From: Methylocapsa sp. S129
GTDB taxonomy: Bacteria; Pseudomonadota; Alphaproteobacteria; Rhizobiales; Beijerinckiaceae
Reading direction: 5' to 3'
NCBI RefSeq assembly: GCF_009765995.1
Contig: NZ_LMUI01000030.1
Location: forward strand, 383,979-447,978
DNA: 64,000 nt
This document shows, one piece after another, positions 43,799-55,267 of the stretch. Within the stretch, counting starts at the first letter, position 1, and each line of letters starts with the position of its first letter. The translations under genes and the position numbers were made by a program. Below the pieces are notes generated by a model. The model saw only the letters and a program-made list of their open reading frames with translations. It was not told the origin of the DNA and did not search any database.

Positions 43799-44212
43799 TC
43801 AGCCCGCGGGCGGCGGCTGACCTTCGATCCGCGGAACGGACTCGTCGATGCACGCCCAGCTCGGCGCGCTGGCGGTCCAGATCGTCGCGATGGGGCGTGC
43901 AATTTCGGGATTGTCGAGCGTGCCGGCGCGCACGAGAACGAGATGCGGGCGCGACTCCGCTTCGCTGAACAAATGGGTTCCGCATGTGGGACAGAAGCGG
44001 CGATGCATGACTGAACCGCTGTCGGCGACGCTGCGATAGTCGCGGACTTCGCCTGAAACCGTCAGGGCGCTTTTATGGAAAGCGGCGTTCACGGTCGCGC
44101 TGCCGGCGCCGATATATTGGCATACCCGACACCAGCAGGCCCTTGCCGCGATCGGTTCAGCGGCGATTTCATAACGCACGGCCTTGCACAGACACCCGCC
44201 GACAACGACCAT
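43799..44212 (-). CDS. GFA-family (glutathione-dependent formaldehyde-activating-like) zinc protein
   Basis: The 137-residue protein has the zinc-binding Cys pattern GGCLCKAVRY, ACWCRVCQYIG and RFCPTCGTHLF of the GFA/CENP-V fold. Gfa of Paracoccus joins formaldehyde and glutathione, but most homologues have no proven activity. 21 bp after the fumarase stop in tandem orientation. Confidence 0.9.
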   Translation of the reverse strand: MVVVGGCLCKAVRYEIAAEPIAARACWCRVCQYIGAGSATVNAAFHKSALTVSGEVRDYRSVADSGSVMHRRFCPTCGTHLFSEAESRPHLVLVRAGTLDNPEIARPIATIWTASAPSWACIDESVPRIEGQPPPAG

Positions 44213-44233
44213 GTCCTTCTCCTCCCAATCGCG

Positions 44234-45850
44234 TCAGCCCAGATTCAATTCCTTGAAGAAATCGTTCCCCTTGTCGTCGATGACGATGAAGGCGGGGAAA
44301 TTCTCGACTTCGATGCGCCAGATCGCCTCCATGCCGAGTTCCGGATATTCGAGGACTTCGACCTTGCGGATGCAATCCAGCGCGAGACGGGCGGCAGGGC
44401 CGCCGATCGAGCCGAGATAGAAGCCGCCATGCTTGGCGCAGGCTTCGCGCACCTGTTTCGAACGATTGCCCTTGGCGAGCATGACGAGCGACCCGCCCGC
44501 CGCCTGAAACTGATCGACATAGCTGTCCATCCGCCCCGCCGTGGTCGGCCCAAAGGAGCCTGAGGCATAACCGACCGGCGTCTTGGCGGGCCCGGCGTAA
44601 TAGACCGGATGATTCTTGAAGTAGTCAGGCATCGGCTCGCCGCGCTCCAGCCGCTCGCGGATTTTCGCATGGGCCGAGTCGCGCGCCACGATCATCGGGC
44701 CGGTCAGCGAGAGGCGGGTGCGGATCGAATGTCTCGACAGTTCGGCGAGAATGTCTTTCATCGGCGCGGTCAGATCGATGCGCACGACCGGCCCGCCCAG
44801 CGTTTCCTCGTCCACATGCGGCATGAAGCGCGCCGGATCATGTTCAAGCTCTTCGAGGAACACGCCGTCTTTCGTGATCTTGCCAAGCGCCTGACGATCG
44901 GCCGAGCATGAGACGCCAAGGCCGATCGGCAGCGATGCGCCGTGGCGCGGCAACCGGATGACGCGCACGTCATGGCAGAAATACTTGCCGCCGAATTGCG
45001 CGCCGACGCCGAGCTGCTGCGTCAGTTTATGAATTTCCGCCTCCATCGCCAGATCGCGGAAGGCATGGGCGTCCGGTCCTCCCGAGGTCGGCAGACTGTC
45101 GAGATAGCGGGTCGAGGCGAGCTTGACCGTCTTCATCGTCTGCTCGGCGCTGGTGCCGCCAATGACGATGGCGAGATGGTACGGCGGGCAGGCGGCCGTG
45201 CCGAGCGTGAGGATTTTTTCCTTGAGGAAGGCGATCATCCGGTCATGCGTCAGAATCGATGGCGTCGCCTGATAGAAAAAGCTCTTGTTGGCCGAGCCGC
45301 CGCCCTTGGCGACGAACAGAAACTTGTAGGATTCCTCCCCCTCGGCGTGGATTTCGATCTGCGCGGGCAGATTGTCGCCGGTGTTCTTTTCCTCGAACAT
45401 CGAAAGCGCGGCGAGCTGCGAATAGCGCAGGTTCTTCTTTTCATAGGCGTCACCGATGCCTTGCGCGATCGCGCTCTCGTCGCCGCCGTCAGTCCAGACG
45501 AGGCGACCCTTCTTGGCGACAACAATGGCGGTGCCCGTATCCTGGCACATCGGCAAAACACCGCCCGCCGCGATATTGGCGTTCTTCAACAGGTCGAAGG
45601 CGACAAACTTGTCGTTCGACGTCGCCTCCGGGTCGTCGAGTATGCCGGCGAGTTGGGCGAGATGGCCGGGGCGAAGCAGATGGTTGATGTCGATCAGCGC
45701 CTGTTCGCTCAAGAGGCGGATCGCCTCGCGATCGACGACCAGCATATCGGCGCCCAGCGCATGCTCGATGCGAACGCCGTCTCCACTCAGCTTGCGGTAG
45801 CGCGTTTGATCGGGGCCAAGCGGGAAGAGGGGGCGATAGGCATGGCTCAT
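44234..45850 (-). CDS. Class I (iron-sulfur) fumarate hydratase
   Basis: Reversible hydration of fumarate to malate in the TCA cycle. The 538-residue single-chain form has the alpha-domain motif [12 protein letters not shown] (cluster Cys), [39 protein letters not shown] (second Cys) and the beta-domain [20 protein letters not shown]. The length fits E. coli FumA/FumB. Class I is oxygen-sensitive; whether a class II fumC exists elsewhere cannot be seen. Confidence 0.95.
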   Translation of the reverse strand: MSHAYRPLFPLGPDQTRYRKLSGDGVRIEHALGADMLVVDREAIRLLSEQALIDINHLLRPGHLAQLAGILDDPEATSNDKFVAFDLLKNANIAAGGVLPMCQDTGTAIVVAKKGRLVWTDGGDESAIAQGIGDAYEKKNLRYSQLAALSMFEEKNTGDNLPAQIEIHAEGEESYKFLFVAKGGGSANKSFFYQATPSILTHDRMIAFLKEKILTLGTAACPPYHLAIVIGGTSAEQTMKTVKLASTRYLDSLPTSGGPDAHAFRDLAMEAEIHKLTQQLGVGAQFGGKYFCHDVRVIRLPRHGASLPIGLGVSCSADRQALGKITKDGVFLEELEHDPARFMPHVDEETLGGPVVRIDLTAPMKDILAELSRHSIRTRLSLTGPMIVARDSAHAKIRERLERGEPMPDYFKNHPVYYAGPAKTPVGYASGSFGPTTAGRMDSYVDQFQAAGGSLVMLAKGNRSKQVREACAKHGGFYLGSIGGPAARLALDCIRKVEVLEYPELGMEAIWRIEVENFPAFIVIDDKGNDFFKELNLG

Positions 45851-45935
45851 TGACGCGGCTCCAAAGCTGGCGCTGACGCGCCCGGTCTAATGCTTCTCAC
45901 CGCAAATTCCAATCGTGGCGGGCGGCGATCGGCGT

Positions 45936-46826
45936 TCAGGTCGCCGCGGCCGACAGGGCCGCGATGCCTTGCGCGATCGCCAGCGTACGGCGGGCTATTT
46001 CGGCGTGCAAGCGCTCCACCATCTTGCCGTCGAGCTGGATGGCGCCCTTACCGGCGTTTTCGGGCAAGTTGAAAGCGCCAATAATCGCCTGCGCGCTGTC
46101 GATTTCCGCGCTCGTCGGGGCGAAAACAGCATTGGCGATATCGACCTGGCCGGGGTGGATGAGCGTCTTGCCGTCAAGGCCCATATCGCGCCCCTGCAGG
46201 CACTCGGCCTCGAAACCTTTGAGGTCGCCGATGTCGTTGTAAACGCCGTCGAGAATATCGACGCCATGCGCTTTGGCGGCGACCACGCAAAGGGCGAGCC
46301 AGGCGGTCATCGACGCGCGGCCCGGAACGAAACGCGCGCGCGTTTCCTTGGCCAGATCGTTGAGCCCCATGACCAGCACATCCAGCCGCGAGCCGGGATC
46401 GGCGGCCACCGCGGCGATCGAGCCGGCATGGAGAACAGCCATGGGCGTCTCCATCATCGCCCAAAGACGGATGCGTTCGGGCGCGCCCGCCTCACGCAGC
46501 TCGCGAGCCACCTGCATGACTGAGCCCGGCCCGTCGATCTTGGGCAGAAGGATCGCGTCGGGCCCGGCCGCCGCCGCCGCCGTCAGATCGTCCCGGCCCC
46601 AAGGCGATTCGAAGCCGTTGACGCGAATGACGACTTCGCGCCGGCCAAAACCGCCCTCCCGGACAGCGGCCGCGACCTGCTCGCGCGCCGCGGCCTTTGC
46701 CTCAGGCGCGACCGAATCTTCGAGGTCGAGGATGACCACATCCGCCGCCAGACTCCGGGCCTTGGCGATGGCGCGAGGATTGGATCCGGGCATATAGAGG
46801 ACGCTTCGACGCGGGCGTGCGATCAT
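45936..46826 (-). CDS. HpcH/HpaI (CitE)-type CoA ester lyase
   Basis: The 296-residue protein has RRSVLYMPGSNPRAIAKAR, VILDLEDSVAPEAK (Mg-binding), VIRVNGFESPWG, LWAMMETPMAVLHA, and DILDGVYNDIGDLKGFEAE. These place it among citrate lyase beta/malyl-CoA/citramalyl-CoA lyase-like enzymes. The exact CoA ester cannot be assigned. ATG 46826 follows GGAGAAAGCC. It lies downstream of an aminotransferase and upstream of fumarase on the same strand. Confidence 0.88.
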   Translation of the reverse strand: MIARPRRSVLYMPGSNPRAIAKARSLAADVVILDLEDSVAPEAKAAAREQVAAAVREGGFGRREVVIRVNGFESPWGRDDLTAAAAAGPDAILLPKIDGPGSVMQVARELREAGAPERIRLWAMMETPMAVLHAGSIAAVAADPGSRLDVLVMGLNDLAKETRARFVPGRASMTAWLALCVVAAKAHGVDILDGVYNDIGDLKGFEAECLQGRDMGLDGKTLIHPGQVDIANAVFAPTSAEIDSAQAIIGAFNLPENAGKGAIQLDGKMVERLHAEIARRTLAIAQGIAALSAAAT

Positions 46827-46952
46827 GGCTTTCTCCAGAAGACGAACCTCCATTTGTAATTTGTGCAGCGCAATATAGCTAGTCCATCGCTGCGGTCGCC
46901 ACAGCCCGAATTTGGAAAATGCCTAATCGGAGCAATGCCGGAGAGGCGCTCG

Positions 46953-48176
46953 TCACCTGGCGAGCCAGGCGCTGAAGCGGCGCGTCGCTTCGGCGATCTG
47001 TTCGGGCGATCGGGCGAAGCACAGCCGGATATAGCCCTCGCCGCCAGCGCCAAAGGCCGAACCCGGCGCAACGCCGAGCCCCGCTTCGTCGACGAGACGT
47101 TTGGCCAACGTCCTTGTGTCCTCTTCGCCGTCAACCGAGCAAAAGAGATAGAAGGCCGCTTCCGGCTGGGCGAAGCGCACACGTCCCGTGGCGGCCAGAC
47201 CGCTGCATAGGATATCGCGGCTCTGCCGGATGCGGGCCAATTGATCGGCGAGGAAGGGTTCGCCTTCCTCGATCGCGGCGATGGCGGCGCGCTGGATAAA
47301 AACCGGGACGCCCGAAGTCGTGTATTGAATCGCATTTTCAATGGTCGGCCCGAGCTCGGCCGGCGCCTCAAGCCAACCGATGCGCCAGCCGGTCATCGCC
47401 CAGTTCTTCGACAGGGTCTGCAGGAATAGAATGCGGTCGTCGGGGTCCATCACATCATGAAACGAAGGCGCACGTTCGCCTTGGTAGACAAGGCGGCCGT
47501 AGATTTCGTCGGCGACGATCCACAGGCCGTGCCGGCGCGCAAGATCGAGGATGGCGACAAGTTCGGCGCGCGTCGCCGTAAAGCCGGTCGGATTGCCCGG
47601 CGAATTGACGATAATCGCCCGCGTCGCCGGCGTGATCGCCGCCGCGAGGCGTTCGATATCGAGGCTCCAGCGCTCGCCGCTGATCATCGGCACATTGACG
47701 GTGCGTGCGCCCGCAAGCGCGACGGCGCCGTCGAAATTCGGCCAGGCGGGTGATGGAACGACGATTTCGTCGCCAGGCCCTGCGACAATCCGCATGGCGA
47801 TCTGCAGCGCATGCATGCCGCCGATGGTCACGAAAAAGCGCTCGGCCTGGTGCGCGCCGCCGCCGGGCGCCGCGCCGTAGACGCGCGTCATGTAGCGCGC
47901 AATCGTCTCGCGCAATTCGGGGATGCCGCGCTGATAGGTGTAGAAGGTCTCGCCCTTGGCCAGGGAGAGCCTCGCCGCATCCGCGATAAAATCGGGCGTC
48001 GTCAGATCGCCCTCGCCGACCCAGAGCGGGATCAGGCCCTGTCGGTTGCGGCCGTAGTTGAACACTTCGACGATGCCGCTTTCGGCGACGGCATGCATTT
48101 GCGGATTGATCGCGCCGAGCCAATCCACGCGCGATGGGGACGTCGTATCAGGAAGATCGGAGGGCATTTTCGTCAT
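46953..48176 (-). CDS. Class I/II PLP-dependent aminotransferase
   Basis: The 407-residue protein has YQRGIPELRETIARYM, IVNSPGNPTGFTATRAELV, VADEIYGRLVYQGE and PLP Lys in FLQTLSKNWAMTGWRIGWLE, all typical of fold-type I aspartate aminotransferase relatives. FCSVDGEEDTRTLAKRLVDE and PGSAFGAGGEGYIRLCFARS near the end are also typical. Amino donor and acceptor are unassigned. No partner gene determines the pathway. Confidence 0.92.
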   Translation of the reverse strand: MTKMPSDLPDTTSPSRVDWLGAINPQMHAVAESGIVEVFNYGRNRQGLIPLWVGEGDLTTPDFIADAARLSLAKGETFYTYQRGIPELRETIARYMTRVYGAAPGGGAHQAERFFVTIGGMHALQIAMRIVAGPGDEIVVPSPAWPNFDGAVALAGARTVNVPMISGERWSLDIERLAAAITPATRAIIVNSPGNPTGFTATRAELVAILDLARRHGLWIVADEIYGRLVYQGERAPSFHDVMDPDDRILFLQTLSKNWAMTGWRIGWLEAPAELGPTIENAIQYTTSGVPVFIQRAAIAAIEEGEPFLADQLARIRQSRDILCSGLAATGRVRFAQPEAAFYLFCSVDGEEDTRTLAKRLVDEAGLGVAPGSAFGAGGEGYIRLCFARSPEQIAEATRRFSAWLAR

Positions 48177-48299
48177 CGCCGGGTTTTGCCGGAGAACGCC
48201 GGCGCAAACAAGCGGCGGGCCTAATAAACTTCTCGGCCTCCTGACGCTTTTTGGCGGCGGAAGGCCGAACGCCGACGGACCGGCGTCTCGATCAATGTC

Positions 48300-48713
48300 C
48301 TAGCGCTTGACCAGCGCGTCGCGGATCTCGGCGAGCAACACTTCGCTGCGCGGCGGCGAAGGGGGGGCCGCCGGAGCCGCGACTTCCTTCCTTTTCATCC
48401 GGTTGATCCCTTGGATGACGAGGAACAGCACGAAAGCGATAATGAGGAAATTGACCACGATGGTGGCGAAATTGCCGTAAGCGAAAACCGGGCCCTGCTT
48501 CTTGGCGTCGACGAGATTGGTCGCGACGACCGCATGGGAAAGACCGAAGAAATAATTGGAGAAGTCGGCGCCGCCCAATGCGCCGATGAACGGCATGATG
48601 ATGTCGTTGACGAGCGAATCGACGATCTTGCCGAAAGCGGCGCCAATGATCACGCCGATCGCCAGGTCGACGACATTGCCTTTCATGGCAAAGTCCCTGA
48701 ATTCCTTAAGCAT
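48300..48713 (-). CDS. mscL: Large-conductance mechanosensitive channel
   Basis: Pentameric inner-membrane tension valve. The 137-residue protein starts [20 protein letters not shown], continues with [20 protein letters not shown], and has a second helix ([20 protein letters not shown]) and cytoplasmic helix ([14 protein letters not shown]). ATG 48713 follows GGGGGAA. The open frame up to 48968 is an unsupported extension. Confidence 0.95.
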   Translation of the reverse strand: MLKEFRDFAMKGNVVDLAIGVIIGAAFGKIVDSLVNDIIMPFIGALGGADFSNYFFGLSHAVVATNLVDAKKQGPVFAYGNFATIVVNFLIIAFVLFLVIQGINRMKRKEVAAPAAPPSPPRSEVLLAEIRDALVKR

Positions 48714-48820
48714 TGCATTCCCCCATAGAGCTCGTGAGAATCCCGAGCGTCCTTTGCGACGCCCAGATGACACGGTAGCCGAGCTTGGTCGCGAATTGAA
48801 GCCCCGCAGAGCCCGGCGGT

Positions 48821-49918
48821 TCAGATCACGAATTTCACCGAACCGAAAACAAGAACGGCGATCCATAGGGTTTCGGCGAGCATCAAGCCGATCGGACGCC
48901 AGCCGACGGCGAAAAGGTCTTTGAACGAGGTCTTCATGCCGAGCGCCGCAATCGCCGTGACGAGACACCAGCGCGAAACATCGTTGGCCAGATCGATGAG
49001 AAAACGGGGAATCAGTCCAAAACTATTGAGAAGCACAAGCAAAGCGAAAGCCACGAGGAAGCCAGGCAACGCCGGCGGGGCGCCCGTGCGCTGCGCGCCG
49101 GTTCGGGCGAGAACAAAGGCGATGGCGAAGACGGCGGGCAGCAGCATCGCCACGCGCAGCAGCTTGACATAGGTGGCGACGTCGCCGGTCTCGGGCGAGA
49201 TCATATAGCCGGCGCCGACGACCTGGGCGACATCGTGAATGGTGCCGCCGATGAATATGCCCGCACGTATATGATCGAAGCCGACCCATGTCGCAAAAAT
49301 GGGATAGAGGATCATCGCCAGCGTGGACAGGGCCGTTATGCTGACGACGGTCAGAATCGTGTCGCGTTCGCTGTCTTCATGACGCGGTAGGACCGAAGCA
49401 ATGGCGAGCGCCGCCGAGGCGCCGCAAATGGCGACGGCGCCGCCCGAAAGCACGCCGAAAACCGGCCGCAGGCCGAGGCGACGGGCCAGGACAAGACCGA
49501 ACAGAATGGTCGAAGCGACGCCGACGACGACCGTGGCGACGGGCAGAACGCCGAGGCCGGCGATCTGGGTCAGCGTGATCTTGACGCCGAGCAAGGCGAC
49601 GCCGACGCGAAGCACGGTTCGCGAGGAAAATTCGATGCCCGCGACGCAACGACCTTCCTCATGCAGAAAATGAAAGGCCATGCCGAAAAGCAGCGCGAAC
49701 AACATGACCGGCGTCGTGTATTGCTGCGCGAGCCAGGTCGAAGCCAGAGCGATCGTGCCGGCGACAAGAACGCCGGGATAGACCGCGTGGATCAGTTTGG
49801 ATTGGGGCAGCGACTGGAAAAAGCGCGGCGGCGCGCTGGTCTCGATCGCCGCGATGCCCTCCATACTGTCGAACGAATCATAGGGGCTGCCCGTCCAGTT
49901 CCCATTCTGTCGCGCCAC
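48821..49918 (-). CDS. YeiH/UPF0324-family putative sulfate exporter
   Basis: The 365-residue membrane protein has about 10 hydrophobic segments and family motifs [40 protein letters not shown], and [23 protein letters not shown] at 49918 follows GGGAG with seven-base spacing. Members are named putative sulfate exporters, but transport is rarely shown. A 107-bp gap precedes mscL. Confidence 0.88.
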   Translation of the reverse strand: MARQNGNWTGSPYDSFDSMEGIAAIETSAPPRFFQSLPQSKLIHAVYPGVLVAGTIALASTWLAQQYTTPVMLFALLFGMAFHFLHEEGRCVAGIEFSSRTVLRVGVALLGVKITLTQIAGLGVLPVATVVVGVASTILFGLVLARRLGLRPVFGVLSGGAVAICGASAALAIASVLPRHEDSERDTILTVVSITALSTLAMILYPIFATWVGFDHIRAGIFIGGTIHDVAQVVGAGYMISPETGDVATYVKLLRVAMLLPAVFAIAFVLARTGAQRTGAPPALPGFLVAFALLVLLNSFGLIPRFLIDLANDVSRWCLVTAIAALGMKTSFKDLFAVGWRPIGLMLAETLWIAVLVFGSVKFVI

Positions 49919-50034
49919 GCCCCAACTCCCTGGTCAGCACCGTTGAGCTTCGTGAAAGCGCCCAACCCGGCGCCGGCGCAACATAGAGGAAACGACCTGT
50001 CCGCCCAAACTCGATTCAAGACGGCGGCGATCGG

Positions 50035-50430
50035 TCAGGGATCGACCTCCTGAATCGCTTCCCCCTCGATCGATATGAGCCAGCGCGGATCGCCGAGTCC
50101 GGCGACTTCGACATAGGTCGAAACCGGCGTCACTGAACCGATTTTGCGTTCGCGGACGAGATTGTAGAGCGCGAGGGAACCGGGAGAGGCGGCGTAGGCC
50201 ATAATTCTGATGAGGTCGTCGCTTGTGAGCTGAGCCGCCTCGATCACCGCGAGCAGATTGTCGAACGCCAATTCGACTTGCGACTCAAAATCGGCGGGCG
50301 CATGGCCCGCGTGATCGGCGCCGACTTGTCCTGCGATCAACAGTCTTTTGAATATCCGGCCATGCACAAGCCCGTGGGTGCGGCCTGACACAGCCGGCGA
50401 CATCTTCGTGGGCCTCAGAAATCGCTTCAT
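50035..50430 (-). CDS. RidA/YjgF-family protein (divergent)
   Basis: The ~131-residue protein has GRIFKRLLIAGQVGADHAGH, ESQVELAFDNLLAVIEAAQL and VTPVSTYVEVAGLGDPRWLI, consistent with the RidA fold. The usual catalytic Arg before the (A/S)TxVxV strand is replaced by the Val/Ser of TPVSTYVEV, so deaminase activity is doubtful. The frame extends to ATG 50475 and 50460; the start is uncertain. Confidence 0.8.
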   Translation of the reverse strand: MKRFLRPTKMSPAVSGRTHGLVHGRIFKRLLIAGQVGADHAGHAPADFESQVELAFDNLLAVIEAAQLTSDDLIRIMAYAASPGSLALYNLVRERKIGSVTPVSTYVEVAGLGDPRWLISIEGEAIQEVDP

Positions 50431-50628
50431 CGACGGGCTCTTGCAATCGGGACGAACCATTTCGCGTTGACGCAACCGTCAGGCGGCGGCGCCGGCGTGA
50501 AAGCACGGAACGCGCCCAACGAACGCATTTCTCTAGGGATTATTCATTACGGGCTCGCGCCTTTCGCCCGTCACTCAGGGCGCGCGAACCCAGCGCTGCG
50601 ATTTGCTCAGGCCCGGCGCGATCGCGGG

Positions 50629-51339
50629 CTAGTTGGTCGTATCAGGCGCGTGGTACAGGGTCGCTCGCGGGTCGCGATCATCCGGCTTCTTCGCGTCGCC
50701 TGCATCGGTTTTCGCGACCGTATTGGCGGTGGGCATACGATAGCCCTTGGGCGGATCGGTCAGCCAGTCGCGATCGGGTTCCTGGCCCGCGACAACTTCA
50801 TCCGGCTTGGCCAACCCGATGGTTTCAAGAACGTTGCGAAACGGAGTCGTATTGCAATTCCGGCTGGGATTCGTGGTCACAAGTGAGCAATTGCTCTTAG
50901 GACCGGCATCCCCCGGCATAACGCGATCGGCGCGCAATTTGTCGGGCGACAGGCGGTGACCGTCTCTCATCTCCTGCAGGTCCTGTTGGGACCTCAGCAT
51001 ATTGAGCCTGTCTGCTTTTTCCTTGCGCAATTTCGCGATCTCAGGATCGAGCGGCCAGTTCGCCGTCCTTTCAGTCACCGGCGCGACCGGCGGAGGAAGC
51101 GTCATCTTTGGCGGCAGCACAAGGCGGGCGCGTTCCTGATACTCGATGGGCGCTTCCTTCTCCTTGCCGCCGGCGATGCCCGTGAGCCCAATCAGATCGC
51201 CGATGCCCGACCAGATCGGCGCTTGACCGTCGTCGCCCGCATAAGACGGACTGACCGCGGAAGCGCCCATGATCGCCGCGACCGCGCCAGCCAGGGCAAG
51301 GCTGCGCGCATATCCAGCATTGCTTGAAAAGAAGGACAT
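50629..51339 (-). CDS. Secreted hypothetical protein
   Basis: The 236-residue protein has a signal peptide (about 1-35, cleaved near SYA-GD), then a Pro-rich region (LVLPPKMTLPPPVAPVTER), a charged helix (IAKLRKEKADRLNMLRSQQD), and CSLVTTNPSRNCNTTPFRNV with two Cys, ending Asp/Lys-rich. I recall similar unnamed proteins in Rhizobiales but no named domain. It is on the lspA strand 220 bp downstream, probably independent. Start 51339 or 51348. Confidence 0.65.
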   Translation of the reverse strand: MSFFSSNAGYARSLALAGAVAAIMGASAVSPSYAGDDGQAPIWSGIGDLIGLTGIAGGKEKEAPIEYQERARLVLPPKMTLPPPVAPVTERTANWPLDPEIAKLRKEKADRLNMLRSQQDLQEMRDGHRLSPDKLRADRVMPGDAGPKSNCSLVTTNPSRNCNTTPFRNVLETIGLAKPDEVVAGQEPDRDWLTDPPKGYRMPTANTVAKTDAGDAKKPDDRDPRATLYHAPDTTN

Positions 51340-51559
51340 TGACCGCATTCCTCTTTAATCTTTCGCCCGTCGACCTCGCCCGGAGACGAAAACCTGCCAA
51401 ATGTCTCTCTCAAGACTCTATCGGCATTCCGGCAAATCAATGGCGCACAGCCCGATCGCCCCGCAAAGCAGAGCTGATTCTCCAGGCTAAAGCCCAAATA
51501 TTGCCGCTTCCTAACACATTGCGCGGGGAAAGTGGACTCTGTCGTGCGCCCCAAGGGCC

Positions 51560-52057
51560 TCAGCCGCCCTCGCCGGCGCGCGAAGGGGCGAGACGGTCGG
51601 CGACAAGGCTGTCGTAAAGCAGCAGGACGACGCCCAGCGTGATTGCCGAATCGGCGCCGTTGAATACATAAAAATGGTAGCCGAGGGCATGAAAATCGAG
51701 GAAATCGACGACGGAATTATAGGCGAAACGGTCGTAGCCATTGCCCAGCGCGCCGCCGACGATCGCGCCCAGGGCGACCCCGGCCAGTTTGCTATGGACG
51801 CGCCACAGCCAAACGCTCAGCAAAGCGGTCGCGCCCAGGGTCAGGCCGAGCAGAATCCAGCGCCCGGTCGCCGTCTCCTGCGGAAACAGGCTGAAGGAAA
51901 TGCCCGGATTCCGCCAAAGCGCGAAATCGAGGAACGGCGTGACGGAGATCCGCTCGTGATCGGCCATCTTCAGGCCGTAGAGCAGCCAGCTCTTCGAAGC
52001 CTGGTCGACAATCAGGACCGCCAGCGCCACCAGGCCGCCCAGGGAACGCGCCCTCAT
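51560..52057 (-). CDS. lspA: Lipoprotein signal peptidase (signal peptidase II)
   Basis: Inner-membrane aspartyl protease that cleaves prolipoproteins. The 165-residue protein has four hydrophobic segments, [16 protein letters not shown] (first helix), and catalytic Asp residues in [10 protein letters not shown] and [14 protein letters not shown] overlaps the ileS stop (ATGA, 52054-52057), indicating coupling. Candidates for its substrates in this window include the RT0821-type and PagL-like lipoproteins. Confidence 0.95.
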   Translation of the reverse strand: MRARSLGGLVALAVLIVDQASKSWLLYGLKMADHERISVTPFLDFALWRNPGISFSLFPQETATGRWILLGLTLGATALLSVWLWRVHSKLAGVALGAIVGGALGNGYDRFAYNSVVDFLDFHALGYHFYVFNGADSAITLGVVLLLYDSLVADRLAPSRAGEGG

Positions 52058-55008
52058 GAAAGGGCGCCTGCGGCCTTCAGTTCGCGCAAAGCCTGCGCGT
52101 CGCGCGGCGTCACATCGGGGAACGCCGGATCGGCGGTCGTGGGATCAAAATATTTCCACGAGCGCGCGCATTTGACGCCTGGCGCCCGCTCCACCACGAC
52201 GGCGACGCCGGATGTGTCTGACAGGCGGAACGCGCTATCGGGAGCCGGCGCCGATGTCTCGATCGCAATGTCCGAGGTGATGCAGACTTCGGCGAAATCG
52301 ACGCCTTCAAGGGCCGCAAGATAGGATTTGTCAGCGATGAAGACGCGCGGGCGCGCCTCGAGCGACGAGCCGATCTCCTTGTTGGCGCGCGCGATCTCGA
52401 TCGCCCCGGTCACCACCAGGCGGAGACGGCGGATCGTGTCCCATTTGGCGGCGAGGGCCTCGTCGCGCCACTCGGCGGGGATCGCCGGGAATTGCTCCAG
52501 ATGCACCGACTGCGCTTTCGAATCATACGAGCCCCAGGCTTCTTCGCTGGTGAAGACGAGGATCGGCGCGAGCCAGAGCGTGACGGCGCGGAAGATATGG
52601 TCGATCGCCTCCAACGCGCCGCGCCGCCTTGGGCTCGATGGCGGATCGCAATAAAGCGCGTCCTTGCGGATGTCGAAATAGAAAGCCGAGAGATCGGAAT
52701 TCATAAAGGCCGATAGCGCGGCGATGACGCGGGCATAGTCGAAATCGGCATAGGCCGCCTGGATATCGGCGCCGAGTTCGGCCAGACGATGCAGCATGAG
52801 CCGATCGAGGTCGGCCATGGCGGCGAAGCCGACCGCGTCGGCGGGCGAATAATGCGCCAGCGTGCCGATCATCCAGCGCAAGGTGTTGCGCAATTTGCGA
52901 TAATTGTCGCTGACGCTTTTAAGCACTTCGGGCCCGATGCGCTGATCGTCGGTATAATCGACGCTGGCGACCCACAGGCGCAGGATATCGGCGCCCGATT
53001 GCTTGATGATGTCCTGCGGGAAGGTCTGGTTGCCCAGCGACTTCGACATTTTGCGGCCCTTCTCGTCGAGCGTGAAGCCATGCGTCAGCACGACGTCGAA
53101 CGGCGCGCGCCCGCGCGTGCCGCAGCTCTCGAGCAGGGACGACTGGAACCAGCCGCGATGCTGGTCGGAGCCCTCAAGGTACATCACCTCGTCGGCGCCG
53201 CCGTCGACCTTACGATGGATGCCGGCAAGGCCGGGGAAGTGGACGGGGTCTTCGAGGACGAAGGCGTGCGTCGAACCCGAGTCGAACCAGACCTCCACGA
53301 GATTGTCGATCTTGTCGTAATCGTCCACTTTGTGCCCAGGTCCGAGGAAGCGCTCTTTGGCGCCCTCGGCGAACCAGGCGTCGGCGCCTTCCTTGTCGAA
53401 AGCGTCCGCTATGCGCGCGTTCACGTCCTGGTCGTAGAGCACGTCGTGCTCGCCCTTGCGCACGAAGATCGGCAACGGCACGCCCCAGGCGCGTTGGCGC
53501 GACAGCACCCAATCGGGCTTGCTCGCCACCATGCCATTGATGCGGTTCTCGCCCGCCGCCGGCACCCAACGCGTCTGCTTGATCGCGTCGAGCGCGACGG
53601 CCCGCAAACTCCGGCCCTGCGGCGCAGCCGCGTAGGGGCGATCCATCGCCAGGAACCATTGCGGCGTATTGCGAAAGATCACCGGCTTCTTGGAGCGCCA
53701 GGAATGGGGATATTGGTGCTTCAAGCGCCCGCGCGAGACGAGCCGGCCGGCGGCGATTAACGCCTTCATCACCGCCTCGTTGGCGTCGCCCTTCTCACCC
53801 TTGTCGGTGATTACGCGGTGGCCTTCGAAGCCCGGCGCCTCCTCGGTCAGCATGCCGTCTTCGTCGACCGTATAAGGGATGCGCGCATCGATGCCGCGTT
53901 CGGCCAGCAAGCGGCCGTTCGCCATCCAGAGTTCGAAGTCCTCGCGGCCGTGCCCGGGCGCGGTGTGGACGAAGCCGGTGCCCGCTTCCTCGGTGACGTG
54001 GTCGCCGTCGAGCAGCGGCACGACGAAGCCGTAGCCGCGTTCCCGCAGCGGATGGGCGCAGGTCATCGCGGCGAGCGCCTCCGCGCCAACCTCGCCGACC
54101 AGTTCGTAAGCCTCGACCTTGGCGGCGGCGAAGACGGCGGGCGCAAGCGATTGCGCGAGGATATAGGTCGCGCCAACCTTGGCCCAGTTGTCGGTCGGCG
54201 CCTGGGTCACGCGATAGCGGCCGTAGGCGACGCGGTGCGAGAAGGCGATCGCTCGGTTGCCGGGCATGGTCCAGGGCGTCGTCGTCCAGATGACCACCGA
54301 GGCGTCGTCACCCTCGACCGGGAAGGCGACATAGACTGTGTCGCTCGTATGCTCCTCGTATTCGATCTCCGCCTCGGCCAGCGCCGTCTTTTCGACGACG
54401 CTCCACATCACTGGCTTGGAGCCGCGATAGAGCAGGCCGTTGGCGACGAATTTGAAGATCTCGCGCGCGATCTGCGCCTCGGCGGGATAGCTCATCGTCA
54501 GATAGGGGTGATCCCAGTCGCCGACGACGCCCAGGCGCTTGAACTCCTCGCGCTGCACCGATACCCAATGCTCGGCATAGGCGCGGCATTCCCGGCGGAA
54601 GGCGATGATCGCCTCCGGGTCGGAGAAATCCGGCTTGGTCTTCCCCTTCGAGCGATAGTTCTCTTCCTCGATCTTCCATTCGATCGGCAGACCGTGACAG
54701 TCCCAGCCCGGCACGTAATTGGAATCCTTGCCCGACATCTGGTGTGCGCGCACCACCATATCCTTCAGGATTTTATTGAGCGAATGGCCGATATGGATAT
54801 TGCCATTGGCGTAAGGCGGCCCGTCGTGCAGCACGAATTTGGCGCGGCCCCTGGCGCTGGCGCGCAGCTTTCCATAGAGGTCTTCCCGTTGCCAGCGCGC
54901 GAGAATCTCCGGCTCCTTCTGCGGCAGGCCGGCGCGCATCGGGAAATCGGTCTTGGGCAGAAACAGGGTCTGCGTGTAATCGGGGCCTTTGGCGGGCTGC
55001 TGGTTCAT
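52054..55008 (-). CDS. ileS: Isoleucyl-tRNA synthetase
   Basis: Charges tRNA-Ile. The 984-residue protein has the class [17 protein letters not shown] (HIGH) motif, an editing domain with [20 protein letters not shown], and [11 protein letters not shown] (KMSKS). At the C-terminus only [11 protein letters not shown] remains of the zinc-finger region found in E. coli IleS, so the second Cys pair is lost. ATG 55008 ([11 protein letters not shown]) is the natural start; the frame to 55185 is an extension. Upstream lies the divergent antitoxin gene. Confidence 0.96.
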   Translation of the reverse strand: MNQQPAKGPDYTQTLFLPKTDFPMRAGLPQKEPEILARWQREDLYGKLRASARGRAKFVLHDGPPYANGNIHIGHSLNKILKDMVVRAHQMSGKDSNYVPGWDCHGLPIEWKIEEENYRSKGKTKPDFSDPEAIIAFRRECRAYAEHWVSVQREEFKRLGVVGDWDHPYLTMSYPAEAQIAREIFKFVANGLLYRGSKPVMWSVVEKTALAEAEIEYEEHTSDTVYVAFPVEGDDASVVIWTTTPWTMPGNRAIAFSHRVAYGRYRVTQAPTDNWAKVGATYILAQSLAPAVFAAAKVEAYELVGEVGAEALAAMTCAHPLRERGYGFVVPLLDGDHVTEEAGTGFVHTAPGHGREDFELWMANGRLLAERGIDARIPYTVDEDGMLTEEAPGFEGHRVITDKGEKGDANEAVMKALIAAGRLVSRGRLKHQYPHSWRSKKPVIFRNTPQWFLAMDRPYAAAPQGRSLRAVALDAIKQTRWVPAAGENRINGMVASKPDWVLSRQRAWGVPLPIFVRKGEHDVLYDQDVNARIADAFDKEGADAWFAEGAKERFLGPGHKVDDYDKIDNLVEVWFDSGSTHAFVLEDPVHFPGLAGIHRKVDGGADEVMYLEGSDQHRGWFQSSLLESCGTRGRAPFDVVLTHGFTLDEKGRKMSKSLGNQTFPQDIIKQSGADILRLWVASVDYTDDQRIGPEVLKSVSDNYRKLRNTLRWMIGTLAHYSPADAVGFAAMADLDRLMLHRLAELGADIQAAYADFDYARVIAALSAFMNSDLSAFYFDIRKDALYCDPPSSPRRRGALEAIDHIFRAVTLWLAPILVFTSEEAWGSYDSKAQSVHLEQFPAIPAEWRDEALAAKWDTIRRLRLVVTGAIEIARANKEIGSSLEARPRVFIADKSYLAALEGVDFAEVCITSDIAIETSAPAPDSAFRLSDTSGVAVVVERAPGVKCARSWKYFDPTTADPAFPDVTPRDAQALRELKAAGALS

Positions 55009-55267
55009 TGAGGTTTGTGCCGGACTCGTCTGGGGCGCGGGCGCCGCGTGAAGGCGTGGGATTAGATGATTTAGCGCCATGCGCCAAATGGCATTTTGAA
55101 GCGCGGCTCGCCCGAGGGCGCCAGTTGCCGAAACCTGGACCACGGCCGACTGTCGAACGCATCGCCCTTTTGCCTGTAGCGACATCGAGTTTAGTATCGC
55201 GAATCCGGCAATATCAAAGCCTTGCAGGGCGGTTTAGTTTCCTTGTCCTTGTTATTTTGCTCGCCAT

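Noticed and set aside
53818..55011. 397-residue plus-strand open frame
   Set aside because: Antisense to ileS, whose motifs are complete.
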